From positions 62,001 through 126,000 of the forward strand of contig CANMLL010000018.1 in assembly GCA_947498775.1 (NCBI GenBank): DNA of 64,000 nt, written 5' to 3'. Of the stretch, positions 43,738 through 53,562 are shown piece by piece. Position numbers and translations under genes: made by a program. This stretch comes from an uncultured Aquimarina sp. (GTDB lineage Bacteria > Bacteroidota > Bacteroidia > Flavobacteriales > Flavobacteriaceae). Each line of letters begins with the position of its first letter. Positions within the stretch are counted from its first letter, which is position 1. The notes under the pieces were generated by a model. The model was given only the letters and a program-made list of their open reading frames with translations. It was not told the DNA's origin and made no database searches.

Positions 43738-45015
43738 CTATTGCATTTTGAAAACCTTTCCGTCTTTCATCACAAAAACAACATTTTCCATAGTATTGAT
43801 TTTTTTAGTTGGATCTTCATTAACCGCAACAATATCCGCCAGAAAACCAATAGCAATTTGTCCTAATTGATCCTCCATATTAAGTATTTTTGCATTGGTA
43901 ATAGTCGCACTTTGTATGGCAGCCATAGCAGGCATCCCTGCCTCGACCATAAAGCCAAATTCTTTTCCGTTTTGGCCATGTTTAAATACTCCAGCATCAG
44001 TACCAAATGCGATTCCGACACCCCGATCATAGGCCTTTTTAAAGGTGTTCTGGATTTTTGGACCAATTTCTAGAGCTTTGGGAACAATAATGGCAGGGTA
44101 GTAGCCATCTATTGCTGCTTTTTCGGTTACTTCTTTACCAGCTGTAATAGTAGGAACCAGATACGCATCATGCTGTTTCATTAAATCCATGGTTTTTTCG
44201 CTCATAAGCGTACCATGCTCGATAGTTTTTACACCACCCAAAACGGCACGTTGCATCCCTTCATCGCCATGAGCGTGTGCCGCAACATGAAAACCGTAGT
44301 CTTTTGCAGTTTCACAAATGGCTTTGATTTCTTCTACGGTAAACTGAGGATTAGAACTACTTTTTGCTACACTTAACACTCCGCCTGTGGCTGTAATTTT
44401 GATTAAATCTGCACCATTTTTATAGCGTTGGCGGACTGCTTTTTTTGCATCTTCTACACCATTTACTACACCTTCTTTTGGGCCTGGGTCTCCCATCAGG
44501 TCTTTTCTAGAACCATTAGTAGGATCGGCATGCCCACCTGTGGTTCCTAATGCCTTTCCTGAGGTAAAAATACGAGGGCCATCAATTTTTCCGCGAGCGA
44601 TAGCCTTTTTGAGCGCTATGTTGACACCACTTCCTCCCAAATCACGAACCGTAGTAAAACCCGCCATGAGACTGGATTTAGCATAGCCTACAGCATTGAA
44701 GGCAACGTCTGCTTCATTATTGGTGTAACGTTGCAAATAAGCTTTTGGGTTGGATTCACTTTCAATATGTATGTGCATATCAATAAGGCCAGGCATCACT
44801 GTTTTTTCTTTAAGATCGATAGTAATATCATCTTTTTTGCCGGTAACATACCCATCCTGAACTTTGATAATTTTATTTCCTGAAACGACTATAGTTTTTT
44901 CGGTAAGAACATTGCCGGCCTTGGTATCAATTAATTTTCCGCAGTGTATGTAGGTGTCTTGAGAAAAAAGGAAAGTATTGGTTAGTACAAACAATAGCGT
45001 AAAAAAATGTTTCAT
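43738..45015 (-). CDS. Secreted amidohydrolase (imidazolonepropionase/Xaa-Pro dipeptidase-like)
   Basis: A 425-residue exported metal-dependent hydrolase. Signal peptide, then the amidohydrolase TIM barrel: PGLIDMHIHIES (metal-binding HxH), DLIKITATGGVLS (carboxylated-lysine region), HVAAHAHGDEGMQRAV, KTIEHGTL and IAFGTDAGVFKHGQNG with the catalytic aspartate. Relatives in this clade hydrolyse Xaa-Pro or Xaa-Arg dipeptides. Next to a secreted prolyl oligopeptidase, dipeptide cleavage is a sensible guess. Confidence 0.92.
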   Translation of the reverse strand: MKHFFTLLFVLTNTFLFSQDTYIHCGKLIDTKAGNVLTEKTIVVSGNKIIKVQDGYVTGKKDDITIDLKEKTVMPGLIDMHIHIESESNPKAYLQRYTNNEADVAFNAVGYAKSSLMAGFTTVRDLGGSGVNIALKKAIARGKIDGPRIFTSGKALGTTGGHADPTNGSRKDLMGDPGPKEGVVNGVEDAKKAVRQRYKNGADLIKITATGGVLSVAKSSSNPQFTVEEIKAICETAKDYGFHVAAHAHGDEGMQRAVLGGVKTIEHGTLMSEKTMDLMKQHDAYLVPTITAGKEVTEKAAIDGYYPAIIVPKALEIGPKIQNTFKKAYDRGVGIAFGTDAGVFKHGQNGKEFGFMVEAGMPAMAAIQSATITNAKILNMEDQLGQIAIGFLADIVAVNEDPTKKINTMENVVFVMKDGKVFKMQ

Positions 45016-45175
45016 AATAGATGAATTTGTGTAAATGTTTACGCTAAATATAGCCCAATTGAGCGAGTTAACAAAACCATCTTGTGGCTTCGGTTTAGAG
45101 GGATGTTTTTAGATAAAGAATTCGCTTTCAAAAGATGAGTTCAATTACTTAATATGGTCTTAGATCAAACCCGGG

Positions 45176-48073
45176 CTATTTGAGTAGTGTAGTCAAATCT
45201 TTTTCTATATAATCGGGTATTGTGTTGATATCGATAATTTCATCAGACAAGTTTTGTTTCTTTTCTTGCAGCTGTACGATTTTTTCTTCAATTGTATTTT
45301 TTGATATAAAACGAGCAACTGTTACAGGATTAGTTTGCCCTATTCGATGGGATCTCGCGATGGCTTGTTTTTCAATAAAAGGGTTCCACCATGGGTCTAA
45401 TAGAATTACATAAGACGCTTTGGTAAGATTTAACCCAACACCTCCTGCTTTTAAGGAAACAAAGAATAAAGGAATGGTATCATCTTCTTGAAACATCTTC
45501 ACAACCTGTTCTCGATCTTTGCTTTTGGTTTGCCCGGTTAAAGTCACAAAATTTATGTTGTGGGTTGTGCACCACTCTTCATATAATGTAAGATGCGAAA
45601 CAAAAGAACTGAATATCAAAACTTTTTTCTTCGATTTTATAAGTATTTCAAGATAATGAGTTACATCTTCAAATTTTCCAGAATGTTGTTGCGCATCTGA
45701 AGTTACTAATTTAGGATGATTTGCTAATTGGCGTAGTTTGGTTAGCGTATTAATGATATGAATTTTATTCGTAACCATAGTATCCAGCCCCAAAAGTAGA
45801 TTTCTGGCGGCAGATTTTTCAGATTCATAATATTTTGCTTGATCAGGAAGCATTTCGGTATAGATAATTTGCTCAGATATTTTTGGAAGATCTTTGGCGA
45901 CCTGTTCTTTGGTACGTCTTAGAATAAAAGGTTCAATTAGTGTTTTTAGTTCCTCTGTACGCTCCTGATCTTGATGTTTTTCTATCGGAATTTTAAAATG
46001 CTCTTTAAAAAAAGGAAAATTGCCTAACATTCCCGGATTGATAAATTGCATTTGCGACCATAAATCGGATAATGAATTTTCTATGGGCGTACCACTAAGT
46101 GATATTTTATGTAACGCATTAACCTCATTAATATCCCGAAAAATTTTGGAATCCTTGTTCTTGATTTGCTGACTTTCATCGATGATTAAATATGTGAAAT
46201 TCACCTTTTTTAAACTAGAAATGTCTCTGGATAGGGTAGTGTATGTGGTTAAAATGATATCGTAGGTTTCTAGATACGGAGTGACTTTGTTGCGGTCTGC
46301 ACCCACATACTTTACCACAGAAAAATGAGGTGCAAATTTTAGAATCTCTTGTGCCCAGTTAAATAGTAAAGACGAAGGCAACACGATAAGGGCTTTGAGG
46401 TAAGTTTTCATCTCAAGAGGATCACTAAATAGGTCTAATCGTATCTTTTGCGTCTCATGAGTTATCGGTTCAATTTGTTCTTTGGCAAAGATGAGCATCG
46501 CTATGGTTTGTAACGTTTTTCCTAATCCCATATCATCGGCCAAACAGGCGCCAAGATGATTTTCATAATGATGCGCAAGCCATTGTACGCCTTCTTTCTG
46601 ATAGGGTCGCAATGTTGCTTTTAATAAAGATGATGGCTCATAAGGGATGCTTGTTGTTTCTTGCAAAGGAATTTCTTCGGGCAGAACCAGTTCTTTTAAT
46701 AGCGTATAATTACTTTTTTTAAGAAGGATACTGTTATTCTTTACCTGGCCAAAATCTGCAAGTTTTTTATATCGAGACATCCACTCTAGTGGAATAATAA
46801 AAACATGCTCTTCATTTATTGGAAAAAATCGATCGCTCTTTTTGATAAAGGGTATAAACTTTGAAAACGGAATCTCTTCACCGCCAATAGTAACAATCCC
46901 TTTAAGATCAAACCAATCATTTTCTTCTTGATTATGAATCTGAATTTGATATGGTGATATATCTATGTTTTTATTTTCAAGTAGTGGTAATTTCAACTCA
47001 AACCCCTCTTTTTTTAGTTGATTATGATAGATTTTGAGCCATTCTAAGATTTCAAATGGATCTTTAGAATCCTTTACTTCAAATACCAAAGTATTGGTGC
47101 GATGCAGTCCTTTAGAAATCAAGAGGTCAGTAATTTCTGTTTCGGCTTTTGGGTTGCGTTTGGTCTGAATGATCTTGATTTGATCTTCGTTTTCAAAAAT
47201 AACATCAGAAGATACCGTTTTTGAACCGTGATAGTCAAAAATGGTTTGCCCGTAGACTAAGTACACTTGTGCTACATACGTATCTCGAATAAAATCTTGT
47301 ATAATTTCTATGCCATAGGATGTTATGGTTTGATATGTGCTAATATCAAAGCCATTGGCAATAACATCGATATTTTTGATAACGGGAACAATTACTTTTT
47401 CGAGATAGATGTTGATGTGCTTTTTGGCAATGGTGATTTTTTCTTTGTTGAAAAAAGGTTTTAGTTTGTTGGCGTTTAAATTTTTAATCTGATATACGGT
47501 ATTGTCTAGAATAATCCAAGAGGGGTCATTAAGCAAAATTAAAATCTTATGATTTTTTGGGATAATGGTTGTGTTTTCATTATCTAGTGTAAACGCATAT
47601 TCTATACCTTCTTCTGTCTTAGTAAATGCAAGTTTGGGATGAAGTAACCTATTATCATTAGAAAGTCTAAACGTCTGGAAAGGATCTTTTCTTTGGGCGT
47701 TAAATGTTATTGGGTAGTGATACGTACTCACCAGAGAATAAAAAGTGGCTAATTTCCTACTGATATATGTAAGAATAACCGTTTTTGTCTTTTGGTCTTG
47801 TAGCAACTCAGTAAGACCAAAATTCTTTCTTTTTTTAACAATAAATCGTTGGGCGAGTGCATTTGGTTTTAAAATCGAACATATTTCGAGGAGTTGCTCA
47901 TGCGGGGTATCTTTAAATGATATCGTATAACTTTTTATAGTATCGGGAGTAGCTTGCTTTTGGGCATACCCTAGACCTGTGTCAGTTTTAGAAACTATAA
48001 ATGCTTCTGGTAAGGGAGGTATTTCAGAAAATTTATGGCTATATATGTTGTAGCAAATACATAAGGAATTCAT
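45176..48073 (-). CDS. SNF2-family DNA helicase/translocase
   Basis: A 965-residue SNF2 ATPase. The C-terminal half has Walker A LADDMGLGKTLQT, motif II TYLIIDESQQIKN (DESQ in place of DEAQ/DEAH), SLSGTPIENSL (III), LFFVSLKAGGVGLNLTKA (V) and ARSHRIGQTNPVT (VI). The N-terminal about 480 residues contain no zinc-finger SWIM motif that I can recognise. These proteins remodel protein-DNA complexes or aid transcription and repair; the target is unknown. Monocistronic. Confidence 0.95.
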   Translation of the reverse strand: MNSLCICYNIYSHKFSEIPPLPEAFIVSKTDTGLGYAQKQATPDTIKSYTISFKDTPHEQLLEICSILKPNALAQRFIVKKRKNFGLTELLQDQKTKTVILTYISRKLATFYSLVSTYHYPITFNAQRKDPFQTFRLSNDNRLLHPKLAFTKTEEGIEYAFTLDNENTTIIPKNHKILILLNDPSWIILDNTVYQIKNLNANKLKPFFNKEKITIAKKHINIYLEKVIVPVIKNIDVIANGFDISTYQTITSYGIEIIQDFIRDTYVAQVYLVYGQTIFDYHGSKTVSSDVIFENEDQIKIIQTKRNPKAETEITDLLISKGLHRTNTLVFEVKDSKDPFEILEWLKIYHNQLKKEGFELKLPLLENKNIDISPYQIQIHNQEENDWFDLKGIVTIGGEEIPFSKFIPFIKKSDRFFPINEEHVFIIPLEWMSRYKKLADFGQVKNNSILLKKSNYTLLKELVLPEEIPLQETTSIPYEPSSLLKATLRPYQKEGVQWLAHHYENHLGACLADDMGLGKTLQTIAMLIFAKEQIEPITHETQKIRLDLFSDPLEMKTYLKALIVLPSSLLFNWAQEILKFAPHFSVVKYVGADRNKVTPYLETYDIILTTYTTLSRDISSLKKVNFTYLIIDESQQIKNKDSKIFRDINEVNALHKISLSGTPIENSLSDLWSQMQFINPGMLGNFPFFKEHFKIPIEKHQDQERTEELKTLIEPFILRRTKEQVAKDLPKISEQIIYTEMLPDQAKYYESEKSAARNLLLGLDTMVTNKIHIINTLTKLRQLANHPKLVTSDAQQHSGKFEDVTHYLEILIKSKKKVLIFSSFVSHLTLYEEWCTTHNINFVTLTGQTKSKDREQVVKMFQEDDTIPLFFVSLKAGGVGLNLTKASYVILLDPWWNPFIEKQAIARSHRIGQTNPVTVARFISKNTIEEKIVQLQEKKQNLSDEIIDINTIPDYIEKDLTTLLK

Positions 48074-48275
48074 CGTGATTTTGGTAGTAGGTTAGTGAAA
48101 TTTTGCATGGTGCATTCCGTAAATTAGAAACGTTACTATTTCATAATTGGTATTTCATCTATATAACAATTCAATATCTCCTAATCGACGGTAGCCTAGG
48201 TTCTCATTATGGTGTTTTGCATAAGCGATATGAGATTCTGAAAATAAATTCAGAATGGCGTCAAATACTATTTTA

Positions 48276-49445
48276 CTAATCTTTCACAAAATTAATAACT
48301 GTATTGGTTATAAATTCGATTTGTTCGTCATCTAGTTCTGTATGCATGGGCAGTGAGAGCACCTCTTTTACCAATTGATTAGTTATTGGGAAATCTGCTT
48401 CATTATATCTTGTATCTTGATATGCTTTTTGGCTATGCAGAGGAATTGGATAATAAACTCCGCACGGAACCCCATTATCATTAAGATGCTGCGCCAATTG
48501 ATCACGTTTACCATTGGTTATTCTTAATGTATATTGATGAAACACATGGCAATTGCAGGTATCACAGATAGTATTATGATTGGTGCCGCAACTATTGCCT
48601 TCTACTTTTGGAGTAATGATATTTTCGATACCTTCAAACGCTTTGTTATATTTTCTGGCTGCCGCTCTTCTTGCATTGTTGTAATGATCAAGATTAGGAA
48701 GTTTGGCTCTTAAAATGGTAGCTTGTATAGAATCCAAACGAGAGTTTACACCCACTACATCATGATGGTATCTTTTGTACATCCCATGGTTTACAACCCC
48801 TCGGATGGTATGCGCAAGATCATCATTGTTGGTAAAAATAGCTCCTCCATCACCATAGCATCCTAGATTTTTGGATGGAAAAAATGAGGTAGAGGCAACA
48901 TGGCCAATGGCTCCTGTTTTTGTTGTAGTACCGTTTGAAAATTTATAGGAAGATCCAATTCCTTGTGCATTATCTTCAATTACGTACAGGTTATGTTTGT
49001 TGGCAATAGCCATAATCTCATCCATGTTTGCACTTTGACCAAAAAGGTGCACCGGTACAATAGCTTTGGTTTTTGGTGTAATTGCCTTTTTTATTGCTTC
49101 TGGGTCAATATTAAAGGAATCTGGCTCAACGTCTACCAATACCGGGGTTAATCTAAGCAAAGCAATTACCTCTACAGTTGCGGCAAAAGTAAAATCAGCA
49201 GTAATGACTTCATCACCAGGTTCTAAGCCCAATCCCATCATGGCTATTTGCAAGGCGTCGGTACCATTAGCACAAGGGATTACATGTTTCACCTCAAGGT
49301 ACTCTTCTAATTCTTTTTGAAAACTATGAACCTCGGGTCCGTTAATGAAAGCTGTAGAATTTATAACATCAAGTACAGATGAATTTACTTGTTCTTTGAT
49401 TTGCTCGTATTGACCCTTAAGATCAACCATTTGTATTTTCTTCAT
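48276..49445 (-). CDS. DegT/DnrJ/EryC1/StrS-family sugar aminotransferase
   Basis: A 389-residue PLP enzyme that aminates nucleotide-linked keto-sugars for surface polysaccharides. QMVDLKGQYEQIKEQVNSSV opens it; the PLP lysine is in STSFFPSKNLGCYGDGGA, with YVIEDNAQGIGS before it. A cysteine-bearing insertion (CGTNHNTICDTCNCHVFHQY) lies before the HQYTLR motif at about residues 293-312. The ATG at 49445 is chosen. No other sugar genes are beside it, except the divergent waaA. Confidence 0.93.
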   Translation of the reverse strand: MKKIQMVDLKGQYEQIKEQVNSSVLDVINSTAFINGPEVHSFQKELEEYLEVKHVIPCANGTDALQIAMMGLGLEPGDEVITADFTFAATVEVIALLRLTPVLVDVEPDSFNIDPEAIKKAITPKTKAIVPVHLFGQSANMDEIMAIANKHNLYVIEDNAQGIGSSYKFSNGTTTKTGAIGHVASTSFFPSKNLGCYGDGGAIFTNNDDLAHTIRGVVNHGMYKRYHHDVVGVNSRLDSIQATILRAKLPNLDHYNNARRAAARKYNKAFEGIENIITPKVEGNSCGTNHNTICDTCNCHVFHQYTLRITNGKRDQLAQHLNDNGVPCGVYYPIPLHSQKAYQDTRYNEADFPITNQLVKEVLSLPMHTELDDEQIEFITNTVINFVKD

Positions 49446-49545
49446 GTATGCATGTATTGTAACCTCACGAAAATACAAAATATTGATACTATAGCCAATG
49501 CAATTTTAGATAAAAGAAATGTATTTTAGCAGTTCTTAAAAATTA

Positions 49546-50793
49546 GTGCTTTTGGGGGTTTTATACAACATCTTTATTTCGATTTTTAATGGAATTCTTC
49601 CTCTTCTGGGATTATTTACTCCTAAACTGAAATTATTTGTTGAAGGAAGAAAGCTAACTTTTCAGAAACTAGAGGAGCATTTTTCCGGTCAAGATCGCAC
49701 CTTGTGGTTTCACTGTGCTTCTTTGGGGGAGTATGAACAGGGCGTTCCCGTAATGGAAGAATTAAAAAAGAAATATCCTGATTACAAATTACTAGTTACT
49801 TTTTTTTCCCCATCGGGATATGAAGCAAAGAAAAATAGCACTCTGGCCGACATTATTGTGTACCTTCCAATGGATACCAAGGCAAAAGCAAAACGATTTA
49901 TACAATTGGTAAATCCAGATTTGGCAGTTTTTATAAAGTACGAGTTTTGGCCCAATTACCTGAAAGTTTTAGAGGTCAACAATATTCCTGCTGTTTTTAT
50001 ATCTGCTGCATTCAGAGAAGATCAGGCATTTTTTAAATGGTATGGGGGTTTTATGCGAAAGGCCTTAAAAACTATAGATTACTTTTTTGTTCAAGATACC
50101 ATATCCAAGACATTACTTGAAGCTCAAGGTTTTACCAATGTTACTTTGAGTGGAGATACGCGTTTTGATAGGGTATCACACCAGATCGAAATGGATAATC
50201 AAGTAGATTTTATTTCAGAATTTATTGATAAACGACTTTGTATTGTAATTGGAAGTTCGTGGCCCGAAGATGAAGAGGTTTTTATTGAATTTGTAAATAC
50301 TGCTTCAAATGATGTGTGTTTTATTATTGCTCCGCATGAGATTAAGGATAGTAGTGCGAACTCATTGAAACAAAAAATCAAGAAAGGCGCTATCTTATAT
50401 TCCGAAAAAGATGGGAAAGATCTTAAAGATTACCGGGTGTTTATTATGAATACGATTGGATATCTTTCTCGTGTGTATAGTTATGGAGATATTGCCTATG
50501 TAGGTGGGGCTATGGGGACTGGGGGGCTGCATAATATTTTAGAGCCGGCAACTTTTGGGATTCCAATTATTATTGGTAAGAATTTCGAAAAATTTAGAGA
50601 AGCCAAACAGCTTCAAAAATTGGCGGGTTTGTTTTCGGTATCCAGTCCTGAAGAATTTTCACAGGTTATAAATAAGCTTGTAGAGGACAAAAAGTTTAGA
50701 GAAAAAACAGGTATGATCGCTGGGCACTTTATAAATAGTAACACAGGGGCAACGGCAATAATTATTGAATATTTGGATACGAAAATCGAATAA
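49546..50793 (+). CDS. waaA: 3-deoxy-D-manno-octulosonic acid (Kdo) transferase
   Basis: A 415-residue glycosyltransferase (GT30) that adds Kdo to lipid A precursors. N-terminal membrane anchor, then WFHCASLGEYEQGVPVMEEL with the catalytic glutamate, KYEFWPNYL, GDTRFDRV, and YVGGAMGTGGLHNILEPATF in the donor-binding part. It begins with GTG at 49546; no in-frame ATG precedes the conserved sequence. It shows that the organism makes lipopolysaccharide with Kdo. Confidence 0.95.
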   Translation: MLLGVLYNIFISIFNGILPLLGLFTPKLKLFVEGRKLTFQKLEEHFSGQDRTLWFHCASLGEYEQGVPVMEELKKKYPDYKLLVTFFSPSGYEAKKNSTLADIIVYLPMDTKAKAKRFIQLVNPDLAVFIKYEFWPNYLKVLEVNNIPAVFISAAFREDQAFFKWYGGFMRKALKTIDYFFVQDTISKTLLEAQGFTNVTLSGDTRFDRVSHQIEMDNQVDFISEFIDKRLCIVIGSSWPEDEEVFIEFVNTASNDVCFIIAPHEIKDSSANSLKQKIKKGAILYSEKDGKDLKDYRVFIMNTIGYLSRVYSYGDIAYVGGAMGTGGLHNILEPATFGIPIIIGKNFEKFREAKQLQKLAGLFSVSSPEEFSQVINKLVEDKKFREKTGMIAGHFINSNTGATAIIIEYLDTKIE

Positions 50794-50817
50794 ACTGAAT
50801 AGCGAGACGCGAGAAAA

Positions 50818-51474
50818 CTAAACGGTTACTGCCTGCCGCAAATATCTTCTAAAAGGAAGCATTTCTTTGTAGACCTCGATGACTTGCTCTGTAAAATTGT
50901 CTTTAAGAACATCTTCTTTAGTAAATTCGTGAATTACTGCAAATGTTTTGTGCTTCAATAAATCTATATGTTCGTGGTCTGCGGTATATCCTTTTGGAGC
51001 GGATTTTAACATACCGTCATCGGGATATAGATTTCCGAAGGTGTCTTTAAAACTTTTTTTATTTAAAATTTTAACCAGCTCCTGGCCATTATAATCTATG
51101 GCTTCTCTAATACTGCCTAATATTTTGCTTTCGGGGCGCCAATATCCTCCGGCCAATAGGCATTGAGAGATACCGATTTCAATATAAAAATCCCCTTGTT
51201 TGGTTTTTTGATCTAACCCTGCTCCAAAATGATCCTTATATACAGGTTTATTTGGATGAAAAAGAAGATTATTATTAATACGATTAATTCCCTTTTTCCC
51301 GGGGGTAGGATAGTATTCTGGATCTATGGTTACCAGTTTTGTGTCCAGTACATCGAGCCATTGTACAAATGAATTTCTAACCGTGTGATAGCGTTTTCGG
51401 TTTACATCCATCCATTCCTTATGATTGTTCTTTTGTAAATCCTCAAGAAACCGAAATAGTGAAGCAAAATCCAT
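50818..51474 (-). CDS. DUF2461 (TIGR02453) protein
   Basis: A 218-residue protein covering one DUF2461 domain: FLEDLQKNNHKEWMDVNRKR, GINRINNNLLFHPNKPVYKD, and FYIEIGISQCLLAGGYWRPE are its conserved stretches. The family is widespread and functionally unassigned. It precedes the end of waaA tail to tail by 24 bp and is 16 bp downstream of the deoxynucleoside kinase gene, so the two may be cotranscribed. Confidence 0.9.
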   Translation of the reverse strand: MDFASLFRFLEDLQKNNHKEWMDVNRKRYHTVRNSFVQWLDVLDTKLVTIDPEYYPTPGKKGINRINNNLLFHPNKPVYKDHFGAGLDQKTKQGDFYIEIGISQCLLAGGYWRPESKILGSIREAIDYNGQELVKILNKKSFKDTFGNLYPDDGMLKSAPKGYTADHEHIDLLKHKTFAVIHEFTKEDVLKDNFTEQVIEVYKEMLPFRRYLRQAVTV

Positions 51475-51490
51475 AACTATTCAAAATCTT

Positions 51491-52105
51491 TTAGAACAAG
51501 CCATGCAACTCTGCATCAATACGGCTTATGATATCACCAAGCTCTTCAGGATTATCAACAAAATTAACATTGTCGACATCTACTATTAGAAGGTTTCCTT
51601 TGTCATAATCGTGAGCCCAGGCTTCGTATCGTTCATTAAGTCTGCTTAGGTAGTCTATGCTTATAGTATTCTCATATTCTCGCCCACGTTTGTGGATCTG
51701 TGCCACCAGGTTAGGAATACTGCTTCTTAAATATATTAATAAATCAGGGCCTTCTACCACATCTTCCATAAGATCGAAAAGGGATCGGTAGTTTTCGAAG
51801 TCGCGATTGGTCATTAACCCCATGGCATGAAGGTTTGGTGCAAAAATATAAGCATCTTCATAAATGGTTCGATCCTGGATAATATCTTTTCCGCTTTGTC
51901 GAATATCAAGAATTTGCCTAAACCGACTATTCAAAAAATAGATTTGAAGATTAAATGACCAACGTTCCATTTTATTGTAAAAATCCTCTAGATAAGGATT
52001 TTCCAGTACATCTTCAAAATGAGCTTCCCATTTATAATGTTTAGCGAGTAATCGGGTCAATGTAGTTTTTCCTGCACCGATATTTCCAGCTATAGCTATA
52101 TGCAT
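51491..52105 (-). CDS. Deoxynucleoside kinase
   Basis: A 204-residue kinase of the dCK/dGK/TK2 family, salvage enzymes that phosphorylate deoxynucleosides. P-loop IAGNIGAGKTTLTR at residues 5-18, FEDVLENPYLEDFY, substrate-binding MERWSFNLQIYFLNSR and IIQDRTIYEDAYIFA. Preference for dA, dG or dC cannot be read by eye. Complements the nucleoside transporter and thyA elsewhere in the window. Confidence 0.93.
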   Translation of the reverse strand: MHIAIAGNIGAGKTTLTRLLAKHYKWEAHFEDVLENPYLEDFYNKMERWSFNLQIYFLNSRFRQILDIRQSGKDIIQDRTIYEDAYIFAPNLHAMGLMTNRDFENYRSLFDLMEDVVEGPDLLIYLRSSIPNLVAQIHKRGREYENTISIDYLSRLNERYEAWAHDYDKGNLLIVDVDNVNFVDNPEELGDIISRIDAELHGLF

Positions 52106-52207
52106 ATTCGATTATTTTTCTACGGGGTTTGTGTCTAAGTTCGGCCGTAAATATAATGGATTTTATGAGTAAGATGAAGGGTATCAGTAAGAATTTGGAT
52201 ATAGAGG

Positions 52208-52549
52208 CTAATTTTGAAGTTTTACTTTGACGGGACCACCACTGGATACGTAGCTTCCACCAACCTCGTCGATATTAATATCTAATTCATCTCGGGTGCT
52301 AATACTATTGAGATCTACTTTAAGTTTGTCATAGGTGTCTATGTTCTTTATATTAACATCAATCTCGTCTGCATTACTTAGGCGTACAGTGATAGAACCA
52401 TCGGTATTCACTGGGATAACTCCATAATTGCTTACAGGTATAGTATTGGCATGTGCTTTTGGGATTATTTCTAGATCCCTGATTACTATGATCACTAGAC
52501 AAATAGCGATAATTGTAAAAATAAATTTAGTATATCGATCGGTTTTCAT
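52208..52549 (-). CDS. Small membrane-anchored protein of unknown function
   Basis: A 113-residue protein with one N-terminal helix (KFIFTIIAICLVIIVIRDLE) and a soluble, acidic part rich in D, N and I with an alternating pattern (DEIDVNIKNIDTYDKLKVDL, DELDINIDEVGG). No known domain. The pattern is that of small flavobacterial proteins placed in the periplasm, anchored at the inner membrane. Confidence 0.65.
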   Translation of the reverse strand: MKTDRYTKFIFTIIAICLVIIVIRDLEIIPKAHANTIPVSNYGVIPVNTDGSITVRLSNADEIDVNIKNIDTYDKLKVDLNSISTRDELDINIDEVGGSYVSSGGPVKVKLQN

Positions 52550-52841
52550 AATGTTTGTTTTATGTTACTATTGATAATACCAATAAAGATGCCAAAAGAC
52601 TTTACTTTCTTATATAATCTTTGTTTTGATCTAAATAATTCTCCAATGGCTCGGCCTCCAGGATAGTCAGTTTAAAGAAATTTTTTATTACCATTTATCA
52701 TTTGAATTTAATAGTATAAATGTTCTTTTTTATCTCAATGAAAAGAAAAATAAACCGTAGTTAAGGCTATGCTTAATTTTATTTTCCAGTAAATTCAGAC
52801 AACAAATGGTATGTGCATATAGACCGAAAATATTAGAAATA
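52550..52841. other. Spacer without supported gene
   Basis: AT-rich, no recognisable coding sequence or structured RNA. A minus-strand frame at 52730-52945 runs into the DoxX gene in another register and looks accidental. Confidence 0.5.
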
Positions 52842-52870
52842 AAAAAAGATGCCACCGGGACATCTTTTTT
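52842..52870 (-). terminator. Intrinsic terminator of the DoxX gene
   Basis: AAAAAAGATG and CATCTTTTTT form a 10-bp stem 17 bp downstream of the stop of the minus-strand DoxX gene. Confidence 0.85.
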
Positions 52871-52886
52871 ATAACAATGCTTTTTG

Positions 52887-53267
52887 TTATTGGGGTTTGA
52901 GTAATTCTTTATAACGATCCTTATAGATATAAAGCATAAGAACATTAAGCCCTAAAAAAGCTACTCCTACGTACCAATGTTTTATATCCAACTTAAGATG
53001 GTACAAAAAGGCATTAACAGATACACTCATTAGAATTACCATCATTAATGGAGCAAATCTATTTGCTAATAATGCGATACCGGCACAAATTTCAACAATT
53101 GCTACTAGCATCATTGTTTTGGATGATACTAAAACTCTTAAAAAACTTCCGGCAATTTTTGTTGATGGTGCAGGAGGGTCCATAAAATAAAACAATTTGT
53201 TGCACCCAAAGAATAGAATGGCCAGGCCAAATACTATCCTAATTCCCAAGATTACTTTTGGATTCAT
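52887..53267 (-). CDS. DoxX-family membrane protein
   Basis: A protein of 126 residues (134 if the ATG at 53291 is used, 154 from the longest frame) with four helices; VILGIRIVFGLAILFFGCNK, LVAIVEICAGIALLANRFAP and IYKDRYKELLKPQ fit the DoxX family of small membrane proteins linked to sulfur and redox metabolism in some bacteria. Function here unknown. The start is not certain. Confidence 0.75.
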   Translation of the reverse strand: MNPKVILGIRIVFGLAILFFGCNKLFYFMDPPAPSTKIAGSFLRVLVSSKTMMLVAIVEICAGIALLANRFAPLMMVILMSVSVNAFLYHLKLDIKHWYVGVAFLGLNVLMLYIYKDRYKELLKPQ

Positions 53268-53461
53268 AGATTGAATTTTTTGGTTAATCATACTAATAAG
53301 TAACGTGTTTACTTTTTTTAAATTGCCGGCGAGGAAATGATTATCATGCAATTTTGAGGGAGGAAAACCATAGAAAACAGCAATAACAGGTATTTTGGCA
53401 GTTATTTTTAACGTAAAATCCTACAAAATTAGTTTGAATTATCTTTAAATGATTTAGAATC

Positions 53462-53503
53462 AGTGCAAAAACAAATAAAAAAGATTAGTTTTGCACTTTT
53501 TTT
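53462..53503 (+). terminator. Terminator-like hairpin in front of the DUF1624 gene
   Basis: AGTGCAAAA and TTTTGCACT form a 9-bp stem with an 18-base loop, followed by TTTTTTTAA, oriented for the plus strand. No plus-strand gene lies upstream (DoxX is on the minus strand), so it would end a small RNA or attenuate the following gene. A second palindrome, CAAAACGCGTTTTG, lies at 53520-53533. Confidence 0.5.
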
Positions 53504-53562
53504 AAGCAATAATATACCTCAAAACGCGTTTTGGGGGCAATAACTAACCAAAGACTACTATC

